The notes beneath the pieces were generated by a model. The model searched no databases. It saw only the letters and a list, made by a program, of their open reading frames with translations, and was not told the origin of the DNA. A stretch of 64,000 bases of DNA from Bacillota bacterium. Lineage in GTDB: Bacteria > Bacillota > Clostridia > Acetivibrionales > DSM-1351. A program made the translations under genes and the position numbers. Where the stretch lies: NCBI GenBank assembly GCA_023439045.1, contig JAEXOY010000021.1, positions 62,001 through 126,000 of the forward strand, written 5' to 3'. Below are positions 43,485-53,266 of the stretch, one piece after another. Positions within the stretch are counted from its first letter, which is position 1, and each line of letters begins with the position of its first letter.

Positions 43485-44923
43485 GATATAAAAACTTGCT
43501 TCTTTTTATTTTACTAGTTTCAGTCATTGCTTTTCTAAGCGGATGTGGTAATGTTCAGATTGATATAGAAAAAACACTTACTCCACCTGAAGATATGAAT
43601 ATAGCCGTTTTAGGTACTTGGAAGGTAGAGAGTTATATATCAAAAACACCTGACGATACGCAAATACCCGAAGGTATCAAAGCTTTTATTGGTAAGTCAG
43701 CAATATTTGATAAAGAGATTGCTGCTATAGCAAATGATATTTCAGTAAACCCTAAGTATAAATTAATAATGACCTCAGCTAACAGCTATATCCATAATAA
43801 ATACAGGATTAGTGCTCACAGTATAGGAATAACAGTTGATAATATCAATGTGGTATCAGTTACATCTGAAAATCAGCTCTTCTACGAACTGTTATTAATA
43901 GATGATAATACTATATATGTGTGTGTTGAGAATGGATTTTTGCTACTCAAAAAAGTAGATTCTAACATAGATGAACAGCTGAAAAAAGAAAGCTTCCAAG
44001 AAGGTACTATCAAAATCGATAGTACACAGTTAAAAGAGGATCCATTACTTCGGACCAGTATTATGCTAGGAATACGTTCAAGTGATAATACTTATCGCAC
44101 AGTATTAGTGCATTCAAATAACAGAGAAATAAAGTATCTACAGTATACAAACCAGCTAATAGTACCTAGATCAAAGGGCTTTTGGGAAATAGGTGCACTT
44201 AAAATTAATAATGACTTGTATAAAACGTATGCAAGGCAGTACTCTGACCAAAATTACAATACTATTACGACAGAAAGTAATAACTATTTGCTTGAAAGTA
44301 AACCCAGAAAAATATTATTTGTGGCTAACGACTATATTTCTACTGAGAGTGATAATCAGTTAAAAGTTATGATTATTGATAATTTACTTACACCAAGCGG
44401 TGCTCAATTATCTGATATTATATCGGACAACCCTGCTAATATTCTCAATCAATCAAGCCAAGCTAAAATCTCATCATTGAATAGAGAACAGGCTAAACTT
44501 ATTGATAGTCATCCGCAGGAAGACGCATTTAAACTTGAAAGAAGGAATGGGCATTGGATTATTAGAGGACGACTATATTATACTGAAACGTATAACAAAA
44601 AAGCGTATGAGGATTATGATATAAATGTTATGGTTCCCAAAAAACTGCTTAGCTATGATGAACTGAGCGTACCTTGGAGCGAAATCAAAGAAAACATGCC
44701 CTGGGTAACAGATGCTTTTTGCTCTCCTAATAATGATATCTGCTTGCTAGTCACTCAGGATACTATAAGGTTATACCCTATAAAAAATAATAAAATAGTT
44801 AATAAAAAGCTAATGGATTTACCCATTAACAAGGGAGATACAATTGTTATGGCAGAATGGGCAATAGGTAAATACGCTGATATTTGGGCAGAGTTTGCAA
44901 AGAGCAATTTTACTCCAGATTAG
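43481..44923 (+). CDS. Lipoprotein of unknown function coupled to a histidine kinase
   Basis: A 480-residue protein with a type II signal peptide and lipobox LSGC (Cys at about residue 22), so it is anchored to the outer face of the membrane. The remainder is mostly beta with GTWKVESYI near the start, but I recognise no domain. The ATG overlaps the kinase stop codon, which argues for a functional link, for example as an accessory sensor or target. The C-terminal part (TDAFCSPNNDICLLVTQDTIRLYPI) reads like a propeller-type strand, which I treat as weak evidence. Confidence 0.8.
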   Translation: MRYKNLLLFILLVSVIAFLSGCGNVQIDIEKTLTPPEDMNIAVLGTWKVESYISKTPDDTQIPEGIKAFIGKSAIFDKEIAAIANDISVNPKYKLIMTSANSYIHNKYRISAHSIGITVDNINVVSVTSENQLFYELLLIDDNTIYVCVENGFLLLKKVDSNIDEQLKKESFQEGTIKIDSTQLKEDPLLRTSIMLGIRSSDNTYRTVLVHSNNREIKYLQYTNQLIVPRSKGFWEIGALKINNDLYKTYARQYSDQNYNTITTESNNYLLESKPRKILFVANDYISTESDNQLKVMIIDNLLTPSGAQLSDIISDNPANILNQSSQAKISSLNREQAKLIDSHPQEDAFKLERRNGHWIIRGRLYYTETYNKKAYEDYDINVMVPKKLLSYDELSVPWSEIKENMPWVTDAFCSPNNDICLLVTQDTIRLYPIKNNKIVNKKLMDLPINKGDTIVMAEWAIGKYADIWAEFAKSNFTPD

Positions 44924-44945
44924 TGCTAAGTAGTTATTTAGCTGG

Positions 44946-45446
44946 TTAGGCATCACTAGCAAGCCTTGTGCTTTGAGCCTCCTTAATCATGTATAACAGC
45001 TGATCGCCATTAATACATTCTATAACATTGGTCTTGCAGAATTTTAGGGTGGTACTTTTAAAATCCCCAAGTGTTATTAGTATCCCCCTATAAATATTAT
45101 TAGAGCGCATACATTTCGCAAAACTCATGGCAGTCTCAGCCTCTATTACCTGTGAAAGCCCTGTTTTTCTAGCTTCAATAAACTTGCTGTTATCAAGTAT
45201 AAAGCCATTTTGTTCACCGCACTTATCGGTTGTGTGTATTTTATGTCCTGTTCTTTTGTAAGCTTCTGCAATAATATCATAGAAATCCTGTTGCCTTAGA
45301 TAAAGGAGATCTTCTTTACAAGATATATCACTAAAGAGTCTGTTGATTTTGATTTTATGATATATCATGGAAAAAAGTGTAGTTATTATATATAAAATTA
45401 ACATAAAAATAATTAGCATTATTAAAGCATATAGTTGAGTCAGCAT
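44946..45446 (-). CDS. Membrane-anchored Mrr-like (restriction-endonuclease fold) protein
   Basis: A 166-residue protein with one N-terminal membrane helix (about 5-28, LYALIMLIIFMLILYIITTLF) and a cytosolic domain of about 120 residues resembling Mrr_cat: an opening FYDIIAEAYKRTGHKIHTT, then GFILDNSKFIEARK where active enzymes have Asp and Gln-x-Lys, and ILITLGDFKSTTLKFCKTNVIECINGDQLLYMI. The catalytic lysine position reads EAR, so the nuclease may be inactive. GAAGGAA precedes ATG 45446. It is isolated between two plus-strand genes. Confidence 0.68.
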   Translation of the reverse strand: MLTQLYALIMLIIFMLILYIITTLFSMIYHKIKINRLFSDISCKEDLLYLRQQDFYDIIAEAYKRTGHKIHTTDKCGEQNGFILDNSKFIEARKTGLSQVIEAETAMSFAKCMRSNNIYRGILITLGDFKSTTLKFCKTNVIECINGDQLLYMIKEAQSTRLASDA

Positions 45447-45577
45447 AGACTTATTCCTTCCTTGAGGTTAACAGACCTAATTTATTTTAAAAAACAAAAG
45501 GTATTCCTCTTTAAATTAGCTTATATAATAATCACCTATATTATTTACCAAAAAATAATAAATATATGGTGAAAATA

Positions 45578-45606
45578 TTGGAAAGGTCTGTATAATAGTA
45601 TATAAT
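45578..45606 (+). promoter_or_regulatory. Promoter of the DUF362 gene
   Basis: TTGGAA (45578-45583) and a perfect TATAAT (45601-45606) are 17 bp apart, 54 bp before the start codon. Confidence 0.72.
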
Positions 45607-45659
45607 CTGAAATAAACTGAGGCGAAGAAATGTAGCCTACAACTCTCAGGAGGTGCAAT

Positions 45660-46739
45660 ATGAGCGAAGTTCTATTTTCATCAGTAAAGTTTGAAAGGTA
45701 TGAAGCTGATGATACACTGCCAGCTAAATTTAAAAGACTACTTAGTGAAATAAAGCTTGAAGATGTAGTAAAGAATAAATGGGTCGCAATAAAAATGCAT
45801 GTGGGGAGAGGAATAGGCTATACCACAATTCACCCCTTATTTGTAAAAATACTTGTTGATAAACTCAAGGAGTATGGTGCAAAGGTATATATTACCGACC
45901 AGGAAGTAGATGGGGCAAGGAACAGGGGCTATACAGAGGAGTTTTTAGGTGCACCTATAATACCTGTATGCGGAACCATGGGCAAATACATATATGAGCA
46001 CAATGTGGACTACAAAACCTTTAGAAATGTTGATATTGGCGGTAATATCAAGGATGCTGATGTTATGATAGACCTGTCACACGTAAAGGGGCATGGAGCC
46101 TGTGGTTATGGTGGAGCTTGTAAGAATATAGCTATGGGTTGCGTAACCGATAGAACAAGACGACAATTGCATGGCCTTGAGGGTGGAATAGCATGGGAGG
46201 AATCTTTGTGCACTCAATGTGGCATGTGCATTAGTAGCTGCAACCATAACGCAAATAGTTTTAATAATGAGGGTAAATATCAGGTTTTCTTCCATCACTG
46301 TACTTATTGCCACCACTGCGTAAAGGTATGCCCTACCGGTGCGATTACCAAAACATCCGATAAGTATGAAGATTTCCAGACCGGTATGGCGATATGCACA
46401 GAGGAGGTCTTAAAAACGTTTGAGCCAGGTCACGTTTTCTATATTAATTTTCTAACAAATATAACTGCACTATGCGACTGTTGGGGACTAACTACACCTT
46501 CTCTTGTACCTGATATTGGAATAATGGCTTCAAACGATATTGTCTCCATAGAGAGAGCTTGTATTGAGGCAATAAAGGTTGAAAATCTTATCCGTGATGG
46601 TATTCCACAAGGATACGAGCTTGGTGAAGAGGGACACCTTTTCCAAAGATTGCACGGGAAAAATCCTTTCATACAGCTAAATGAGCTTGAAAAAAGAGGA
46701 TTAGGAACTCAACAATATACCATTAGAGAAATAAAATAG
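45660..46739 (+). CDS. DUF362 protein with two 4Fe-4S clusters
   Basis: A 359-residue protein of the DUF362 family. The N-terminal part has WVAIKMHVGRGIGYTTIHP and the central DVMIDLSHVKGHGACGYGGACKN (the latter shown only by its key residues HVKGH and GGACKN). Residues ~185-225 form a two-cluster ferredoxin domain, CTQCGMCISSC and CTYCHHCVKVCP. The family is common in anaerobes and is linked to electron transfer, but no reaction is established. A perfect AGGAGGTG and a good promoter lie upstream. Superoxide dismutase follows 130 nt later, probably as a separate unit. Confidence 0.87.
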   Translation: MSEVLFSSVKFERYEADDTLPAKFKRLLSEIKLEDVVKNKWVAIKMHVGRGIGYTTIHPLFVKILVDKLKEYGAKVYITDQEVDGARNRGYTEEFLGAPIIPVCGTMGKYIYEHNVDYKTFRNVDIGGNIKDADVMIDLSHVKGHGACGYGGACKNIAMGCVTDRTRRQLHGLEGGIAWEESLCTQCGMCISSCNHNANSFNNEGKYQVFFHHCTYCHHCVKVCPTGAITKTSDKYEDFQTGMAICTEEVLKTFEPGHVFYINFLTNITALCDCWGLTTPSLVPDIGIMASNDIVSIERACIEAIKVENLIRDGIPQGYELGEEGHLFQRLHGKNPFIQLNELEKRGLGTQQYTIREIK

Positions 46740-46869
46740 TTATTCCCCTAAAATAAAACCCGAATAAATAATTAATATTTAAACTAATGACAACTTGATT
46801 TGTAAATTGAATGTCAAATAGATAGCCTTCTTAATATACTATAACTAACTATATTAAGGAGGCATTTTT

Positions 46870-47481
46870 ATGATGATTTATAAGTATGAGTTACCACCGC
46901 TACCTTACCCCTATGATGCAAACGAGCCTTACATTGATGAAGAAACCATGAGAATTCATCACGACAAGCATTTTAAAACCTATGTAGATAATCTAAATAA
47001 AGCACTTGAACCTTACACCTCTTACCATAATATACCTTTAGAAATACTACTAAGAAGACCCAATATTATACCAGATAATATTCGAACTGCTGTTATAAAT
47101 AATGGTGGGGGAGTATACAACCATGATTTATACTTTAATACAATTGGACCTGCAGGAGGGATTGAAAAACCTCAAGGGTCACTTCGTAATGCTATTGAGA
47201 GGAGCTTTGGTTCCTTTGAGGTATTTAAAGATAAATTCACACAGAACGCTAAGAATGTTTTTGGCTCTGGCTGGACCTTTCTAGTTATAAATCCATACAA
47301 TCAACTTATGATAGTAAATACTGCAAATCAAGATACACCACTCCCTTGGGGCAACAAGCCAATTTTGGCTTTTGATGTATGGGAGCATGCCTATTATCTC
47401 AAGTATCAAAATCGAAGAGCGGAATATCTAGAAAACTTATGGAAGCTTGTAAATTGGGAGGCAGTTGAAAAACGATTATAG
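46870..47481 (+). CDS. sodA: Fe/Mn superoxide dismutase
   Basis: A 203-residue cytoplasmic enzyme that converts superoxide to oxygen and peroxide. The four metal ligands are visible: His in MRIHHDKHFKTYV, His in GGGVYNHDLYF, and Asp and His in FDVWEHAYYLKYQ. The NTANQDTP segment has the Gln position typical of Mn-type enzymes, but GGGVYNH has Val where Mn forms usually have His, so the metal preference is unclear. GGAGG lies 7 nt before ATG 46870. The gene lies 46 bp from the next gene. Confidence 0.93.
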   Translation: MMIYKYELPPLPYPYDANEPYIDEETMRIHHDKHFKTYVDNLNKALEPYTSYHNIPLEILLRRPNIIPDNIRTAVINNGGGVYNHDLYFNTIGPAGGIEKPQGSLRNAIERSFGSFEVFKDKFTQNAKNVFGSGWTFLVINPYNQLMIVNTANQDTPLPWGNKPILAFDVWEHAYYLKYQNRRAEYLENLWKLVNWEAVEKRL

Positions 47482-47527
47482 CAATAGTAGAATAGAAATA
47501 TAATACGTTAATGGGAGAAAAAGTTAA

Positions 47528-49057
47528 ATGATTCGCATGCTTATAGTGGACGATGAACTAATTATACGGCGTGGTATAATGTCTATACCCTGGGAGAACT
47601 TTGAAGTTGAGGTTGTGGGTGACACTTCTAGTGGAGAGAGCGCCTTAGAACTTGCAAAAGAAGTACAGCCGGAGATTTTATTAACTGATATAAGAATGCC
47701 GGGTATGGACGGTTTGCAGCTTATAAAAGCCATAAAAGAACATTGCCCGTACATAAAATCGATATTGCTTTCCGGGTATCAAGACTTTAATTATGCTCGT
47801 ACTGCATTGTGCCTTGGTGCTACTGCGTATGTTTTGAAGCCATCCGATCCGGACGAAATAATTGATGCTGTTATCACCGCTCGTGATGCTGTGCTGGCAG
47901 AAGCCAGGGAAAGAAATACTTTAGCGCAAGCCGAAAAGGTTAAGTTTCTTAGAGAGCTTCTTTATGGAAGATTTACAGATTCGCCTACCGTATTAGAAAA
48001 ATGCATGCAATATAATTGTATTATGGGCAATTATGCAATAATGCTTTTAGAGTTCGATAAGAGCTGCAATTTTTCCAATAATCATGAGGTACAGATTGAG
48101 GATGAAATAAGCCGAGTGACTATGGGATTAGGTATTGCTTGCTATTTAATTCATGTAGATTTTAAAACCTTCTGTCTAGTAGTTGAGTTACCAGACAAAG
48201 CAGGTGATTACAAAGAACGAATGTTGTCCTTGGCAATACAATTAAGAGATGAGATTTTTGGGAGTATCAATTCCTATATCAGTATTGGAATAAGTCAGAC
48301 AAGCAATCAAGCTTTTAATATGAACATGTTGTTTAATCAGGCTCATAACTGTCTTAAGCTAAAGTTTTCATTGGGTAAGGGTGCTATTATACATGTAGAA
48401 GACCTAAAAGTAAGCATTGACACAAAATCAGCAAGGAACCCTATTAATCTTGAAGATATCGTTCAAAATTTTAAGAAGGGTAATTATCGAGAAGTGGAGC
48501 TAATGACTAGAGAGCTTTTGTTTTATATGGCAAATGAGCAGAGGGAAAAAGAAGAAATAATTAAAAGTATATGTTTTAATCTCCTTGTTTCCTGTGCTCG
48601 CATAATTAATGAAGAGATAGATGAGACAGCATTATACGATATGCTAGCAAGTTGTACTGACATAATGGAGCTAGAGGAGTATGTTGTCAGTACTTTGCTG
48701 AATTATATGGAACAGCACACATCGAGAATACCGGCGACAAAAAATAAGATTATTCAAGAGATACTCGAATACATAGATAAAAATTACATGAATGATATAT
48801 CGCTCATTTCTATCGCTGAATATGTACATATGAACCATATTTATATTAGTAGGCTTATAAAAAGAGAGACTGGAAGTACATTTTTGGATATTCTCACAAA
48901 GCTACGAATGGACAAGGCTTGTGAATTACTTGAAAATCCAGAATACAAGACTTATGAAGTATCCCGCCTGATTGGTATAGAAGATTCTGGCTACTTTAGC
49001 CAACTATTCAAGAAAAACTTTGGAATAACCCCATCAGAGTACAGAGAAAAAATATAA
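47528..49057 (+). CDS. YesN-type response regulator with AraC domain
   Basis: A 509-residue regulator. Receiver at 1-120: IVDDEL, phospho-acceptor in ILLTDIRMPGMDG, LLSGYQD, LKPSDPDE. The central ~250 residues are typical of YesN proteins. The C-terminal AraC-type double helix-turn-helix (~405-509) has ISLISIAEYVHMNHIYISRLIKR and YFSQLFKKNFGITPSEYR. GGGAGA precedes ATG 47528. The partner kinase starts 22 nt after its stop. It probably activates the sugar ABC transporter downstream. Confidence 0.93.
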   Translation: MIRMLIVDDELIIRRGIMSIPWENFEVEVVGDTSSGESALELAKEVQPEILLTDIRMPGMDGLQLIKAIKEHCPYIKSILLSGYQDFNYARTALCLGATAYVLKPSDPDEIIDAVITARDAVLAEARERNTLAQAEKVKFLRELLYGRFTDSPTVLEKCMQYNCIMGNYAIMLLEFDKSCNFSNNHEVQIEDEISRVTMGLGIACYLIHVDFKTFCLVVELPDKAGDYKERMLSLAIQLRDEIFGSINSYISIGISQTSNQAFNMNMLFNQAHNCLKLKFSLGKGAIIHVEDLKVSIDTKSARNPINLEDIVQNFKKGNYREVELMTRELLFYMANEQREKEEIIKSICFNLLVSCARIINEEIDETALYDMLASCTDIMELEEYVVSTLLNYMEQHTSRIPATKNKIIQEILEYIDKNYMNDISLISIAEYVHMNHIYISRLIKRETGSTFLDILTKLRMDKACELLENPEYKTYEVSRLIGIEDSGYFSQLFKKNFGITPSEYREKI

Positions 49058-49079
49058 GGGAAAAGAGTCGACGTTCCAT

Positions 49080-50828
49080 ATGAAAACAATATTTAAGGAT
49101 TTACCTATCCAGAAAAAACTATTTTTATCATTTTTGTTATTAATACTTGTCCCTGTAGTGCTTATAGGGATATTTACATTCATGCGTTCAAGTGAAATGG
49201 TAAAATACAAAACTCAGCAATACTCAAAAAGTATCTTATATGATACCGCTAATAATATTGAAAACAAGTTAAGGTCCATTGAACAAATCTCCTTTCAAGT
49301 TATATCAAATTCTGTAATTCAGAATGCGTTATATAAGGCAAACGGTGAGCTGGATAATGAATTTGATACTATAAACACTCAGAAAATGATAGAGTATCAA
49401 CTCAAGAGTCTTATAAATTCTAATGTTGACATTGCCGCAATTGAGGTGCAATCTAAATCAGGCATGACAGTTTATGTAAATCCTGGATCAGTAACAATGG
49501 ATGTTTCTGATGAGGACAGGCTTATATTACAAAGCGGAAATGGGAGTGTTCACTGGTTTGATACCAATCCACAAAATAAAACACTCATGATGGGGAGAAC
49601 TATTAATAGTATAAGCAATATGGAAAGTCTAGGATTTGTAATGATTTATCTGAGGGAGAGTAGTATATACAGGATAATAAACAATGCTGACCTGGTTGAG
49701 AACTCTGAATATATGATAATAAATGACCGTGGGGAAATCTTATCATATCAGGATAAAAATCAAATAGGCAAGCAAAATGACTTTTCTACCTCATTTTTAA
49801 ATGACACCACCATAAAAAACACATTTCACACAATAACTGCAAATGAGAAAAGGTATTATACCATATCAAAAGATATAGGAGGGACTCCGTGGAGGTTAGC
49901 TAGCTTTATACAGTCAGTTGAGTATGAAAAGGATATTATTCTTCTAAGAGGATGGATAATAATTATATGTGCCTCTTGTTGCTTACTATCCCTAGTCTTT
50001 TCTATTCTATTATCCAAAACGATATCAAGACCTGTAATTGACCTCTCTAAGATGATGGTTAAGGTTGGGGAGGGAGACTTTGAGGTATCAAGTACCTATG
50101 AGTCAAAGGATGAAATCGGCATACTGAGTAAGCAATTTAACAAGATGGTTAATAGAGTTCAACAGCTAATAGAGGAGGTATATAAGGAACAACTGCTAAA
50201 GCAAAAGACTGAGTTAAAGTTCCTCAGAATGCAGATTAATCCTCATTTCCTATATAATACTTTAGAATCAATTAATTGGCTTGCTAGAATGGAAGGAGTT
50301 CCAGAGGTGGGTAAAATGATAAAGGCACTAGGGGACTTGATGAGAGCAAGTATTAGCGGTGATGATCTCGTATCAATAGAAGAGGAAATAAAGAATATTA
50401 ATAATTACCTTATGATTCAAAAGCTAAGATATGGTGAAAAAGTAAAAACAGAAATTAATATAAAACAGGACATTGCGGCATTTATTATTCCAAAGCTTAC
50501 ACTGCAGCCTATAGTTGAAAATGCCATAGTACATGGAATAGAAGCTAAAGAAGGTAATGGTAATATTGTTATTTCTGCTGATAGGTTAGATGGCAAGGTA
50601 GTAATCAGTGTTAAGGACGACGGAGTGGGCATGGAGTCAGACTTGGCAGAGACTATATTAGAGCAGGATTTTGAAGGAGACAAAGGCGACGCTACTCATA
50701 TAGGGCTAAAAAATGTGGATAGACGGATCAAGATGTACTATGGAAAGCAGTATGGACTACATATATTTAGTACTCCTGGAGAGGGAACAACTATACAGAT
50801 ACTTTTCCCTGATGCAAAAATAAGTTAA
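49080..50828 (+). CDS. YesM-type sensor histidine kinase
   Basis: A 582-residue membrane kinase of the YesM (His_kinase / LytS-like) class. Helix 1 lies at ~12-33 (LFLSFLLLILVPVVLIGIF), then an external Cache-like sensor (~40-280), helix 2 at ~288-310, HAMP, the phospho-acceptor His in MQINPHFLYNTLESINW, and an ATPase domain with VENAIVHGIE, DDGVGM and HIGLKNVDRRI. It pairs with the YesN protein and senses sugars or an exoproduct at the surface. AAAAGAG is its only weak ribosome-binding candidate. Confidence 0.94.
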   Translation: MKTIFKDLPIQKKLFLSFLLLILVPVVLIGIFTFMRSSEMVKYKTQQYSKSILYDTANNIENKLRSIEQISFQVISNSVIQNALYKANGELDNEFDTINTQKMIEYQLKSLINSNVDIAAIEVQSKSGMTVYVNPGSVTMDVSDEDRLILQSGNGSVHWFDTNPQNKTLMMGRTINSISNMESLGFVMIYLRESSIYRIINNADLVENSEYMIINDRGEILSYQDKNQIGKQNDFSTSFLNDTTIKNTFHTITANEKRYYTISKDIGGTPWRLASFIQSVEYEKDIILLRGWIIIICASCCLLSLVFSILLSKTISRPVIDLSKMMVKVGEGDFEVSSTYESKDEIGILSKQFNKMVNRVQQLIEEVYKEQLLKQKTELKFLRMQINPHFLYNTLESINWLARMEGVPEVGKMIKALGDLMRASISGDDLVSIEEEIKNINNYLMIQKLRYGEKVKTEINIKQDIAAFIIPKLTLQPIVENAIVHGIEAKEGNGNIVISADRLDGKVVISVKDDGVGMESDLAETILEQDFEGDKGDATHIGLKNVDRRIKMYYGKQYGLHIFSTPGEGTTIQILFPDAKIS

Positions 50829-50931
50829 TTTTTTAAAATATATAGTTTATTTTCTCTACTGTGGAAGTAAAAGTAAAAAAATATAATTAAAGCATAAACT
50901 TTTCAAATATAAAAAAGGGGGAAAATTATCA

Positions 50932-52293
50932 ATGAAAAAGGTTATGGCATTAATAGTCTGCTTAAGTATGCTTCTGACAATGGGATTGGCAGGATGCGGC
51001 TCTTCAGATGATTCTTCAGCATCATCAGAAAGCAGTACAGTAGCTGCTGCTTCAAGTTCACAACCAGCACCAGCTTCAGAAACAAAGCCTGCTGAAAAGG
51101 TAAATCTGAAAATATCGGCATGGGGTATTGAGACAGATCCTAACTCTGTAATAATAAAGGAAGCAGTTGATCTGTACAATAAAACTAACACTTTCAATGC
51201 TACAGCTACTATTGAGTTTACCGAGCAGGAGCAATACAAGACTAAGTTAACTGCTTTGATGGCTGGTAATGAAGTACCAGATGTTTTCAATACATGGCCA
51301 GCTGGCTTCTTGAAGCCATTTGTAAAAGCAGGAAAGATATACAGCATCAGTGATGACTTAGATAAGGATGCTGAGTGGAAGGGTCGTTATGTAGGCGGTA
51401 TGTTTGCACCATTGACATTTGATGGTAAGATCTACGGAGCACCTACTACCCAGACAGTTGTATGTCTATATTATAACACTGAGATTTTCAATAAGCTTAA
51501 TTTGAAGGTACCAACTACATATTCTGAGCTAAAGACAGTATGTGAGACTCTTAACAAGAACAATATTACTCCATTTGCACTTGGTAATAAGGCTCCTTGG
51601 GTTGGTGCAATGATGAGTGAGCTAATTGCTAACCGTATAGGCGGTAGTGATCCATTTAATAAGATTTATGACGGAACAGGAACATGGGAAGATCCTAGCT
51701 ATATTGAAGCTGGTAAGATAATGGATGAGCTAGTTAAGATGAATGCATTCCCAAAAGGCTTTAATGCTTTAGATAATGACCCAGCACAGGAAATTTTCAA
51801 GCAGGGTAAAGCTGGAATGCTAGTAATGGGTAGCTGGGCTATACAACAGCTCACAAACGATCAGAGCCCACTAAAGGGTAAAGTAGACATAGCTCCATTC
51901 CCAGCAATGGATAATGGTAAGGGCAGTGTTGATAACATGTTAGGTCAAGTTGACCAGAGCTTTGCTATTAGTGCAAACTCACAGCACAAGGAGGCAGCAG
52001 TTGGCTTCTTAAAGACAATGTCAGATCCTACTATTCAGGCTAAGCTTGGAGAAGCAGGAAACCTCATAGTTACTAATGCTCAGATTGATCCAGCGAAGTC
52101 CAATCCATTAACCCAAAAGGTTGCAGAGCTTCAGAAGAGTATGAAAGAATTGTTCTTATTCTATGACGTAGCACTAGGCGCAGTTATAGGAAATGAGTTT
52201 AACAACACAATTCAATCTATCACAGCAGGTAAGTCACCTGAAGAAGCCTTCAAGAAGTTGCAGCAGTTTACTGAACAGAACAAATCCAATTAG
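50932..52293 (+). CDS. Sugar ABC transporter substrate-binding lipoprotein (CUT1)
   Basis: A 453-residue binding protein. Signal peptide with lipobox LAGC (Cys about residue 22), a Ser/Ala-rich linker, then a family 1 extracellular binding fold (EFTEQEQYKTKLTALMAG, GAPTTQTVVCLYYNTEIF, MLVMGSWAIQQL, DQSFAISANSQ). It captures an oligosaccharide or sugar derivative; the substrate cannot be read from the sequence. GGGGGAA precedes ATG 50932. Two permeases follow after a stable hairpin; no ATPase gene lies here, so a shared MsmK-type ATPase is probably used. Confidence 0.94.
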   Translation: MKKVMALIVCLSMLLTMGLAGCGSSDDSSASSESSTVAAASSSQPAPASETKPAEKVNLKISAWGIETDPNSVIIKEAVDLYNKTNTFNATATIEFTEQEQYKTKLTALMAGNEVPDVFNTWPAGFLKPFVKAGKIYSISDDLDKDAEWKGRYVGGMFAPLTFDGKIYGAPTTQTVVCLYYNTEIFNKLNLKVPTTYSELKTVCETLNKNNITPFALGNKAPWVGAMMSELIANRIGGSDPFNKIYDGTGTWEDPSYIEAGKIMDELVKMNAFPKGFNALDNDPAQEIFKQGKAGMLVMGSWAIQQLTNDQSPLKGKVDIAPFPAMDNGKGSVDNMLGQVDQSFAISANSQHKEAAVGFLKTMSDPTIQAKLGEAGNLIVTNAQIDPAKSNPLTQKVAELQKSMKELFLFYDVALGAVIGNEFNNTIQSITAGKSPEEAFKKLQQFTEQNKSN

Positions 52294-52300
52294 TATTTGA

Positions 52301-52331
52301 TAATGGTCAGGAGCATTGCTCCTGACCATTA
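52301..52331 (+). other. Perfect 14-bp hairpin between binding protein and permease genes
   Basis: TAATGGTCAGGAGC-ATT-GCTCCTGACCATTA, no mismatch and no T run. Such hairpins protect the upstream mRNA or partly terminate, giving more binding protein than permease. Confidence 0.85.
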
Positions 52332-52360
52332 ATAATAAATGAGACCAGGGAGAGCTTATT

Positions 52361-53245
52361 ATGGAGCGAATGTTACGAAATAAAAAAACAATCCTAGCAT
52401 TTTTGCTGCCGGCATTGTTGATATATATAGCAATAGTAATGGTCCCCATTGGGAGTACTGCTTATTACAGTGTGTTTAAGTGGAATATATTAGATCCAAG
52501 GAAATTTGTAGGCATAGACAATTATGTGCAGTTATTTACCACTGATGATGTCTTTAGAATCGGTATCAAGAATACCTTCGTCCTTATGTTATTGTCCCTT
52601 GTTGTGCAGATACCCATTGCTATAGCCTTAGCAATAGCAATTAGCGGGAATATAAAGGGAAAGAGATTTTTTAAGACTGTATTCTTTATGCCAAACATGC
52701 TATCAAGCGTTGCAGTTGGTTTGCTCTGGTTTTTTATTTACAGCCCGGATTTTGGAATAGTTAATAGAATCTTCGATGCCATTGGATTATCACATCTTGA
52801 CCAACAATGGCTTGCCGATGAAAAGACAGTATTACCTTCAATCATTGTTGTTATATGTTGGCAGTTTGTAGGATATCATATGATTCTGTATCTTGCTGCA
52901 ATAGAGAATATTCCCAAAAGCCTATGTGAAGCCGCCGTTATAGATGGGGCAAGCTCAGGACAAATGGTAAGATACATTACCCTACCTTTAATAAAGCCTA
53001 TAATTGGTATTGATGCAGTTTTAATAGCAACTGGCTCACTAAGATTTTTTGATTTGATATTTGTAATGTCCGGCGGTGGACCAAATCATGCTAGTGAGGT
53101 TATTGCATCATACATGTACATAAAATCCTTTAGAGATATGCAGTATGGTTACGGCAGCGCAATATCTGTGGTGTTGCTGATATTATGCCTTGTGGTCACA
53201 CAGATACTAAACAAGGCTTTTAAATCTGAGCCAATCGAATTTTAA
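52361..53245 (+). CDS. Sugar ABC transporter permease 1 (MalF/UgpA type)
   Basis: A 294-residue inner-membrane permease with six helices. The ATPase-contact EAA loop reads CEAAVIDGASSGQMVRYITLPL. The start is ATG 52361 behind GGGAG. It forms the pore together with permease 2. Typical length for the UgpA/MalF family. Confidence 0.93.
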   Translation: MERMLRNKKTILAFLLPALLIYIAIVMVPIGSTAYYSVFKWNILDPRKFVGIDNYVQLFTTDDVFRIGIKNTFVLMLLSLVVQIPIAIALAIAISGNIKGKRFFKTVFFMPNMLSSVAVGLLWFFIYSPDFGIVNRIFDAIGLSHLDQQWLADEKTVLPSIIVVICWQFVGYHMILYLAAIENIPKSLCEAAVIDGASSGQMVRYITLPLIKPIIGIDAVLIATGSLRFFDLIFVMSGGGPNHASEVIASYMYIKSFRDMQYGYGSAISVVLLILCLVVTQILNKAFKSEPIEF

Positions 53246-53266
53246 TGGAAGGGGGAAATTGCTGAT

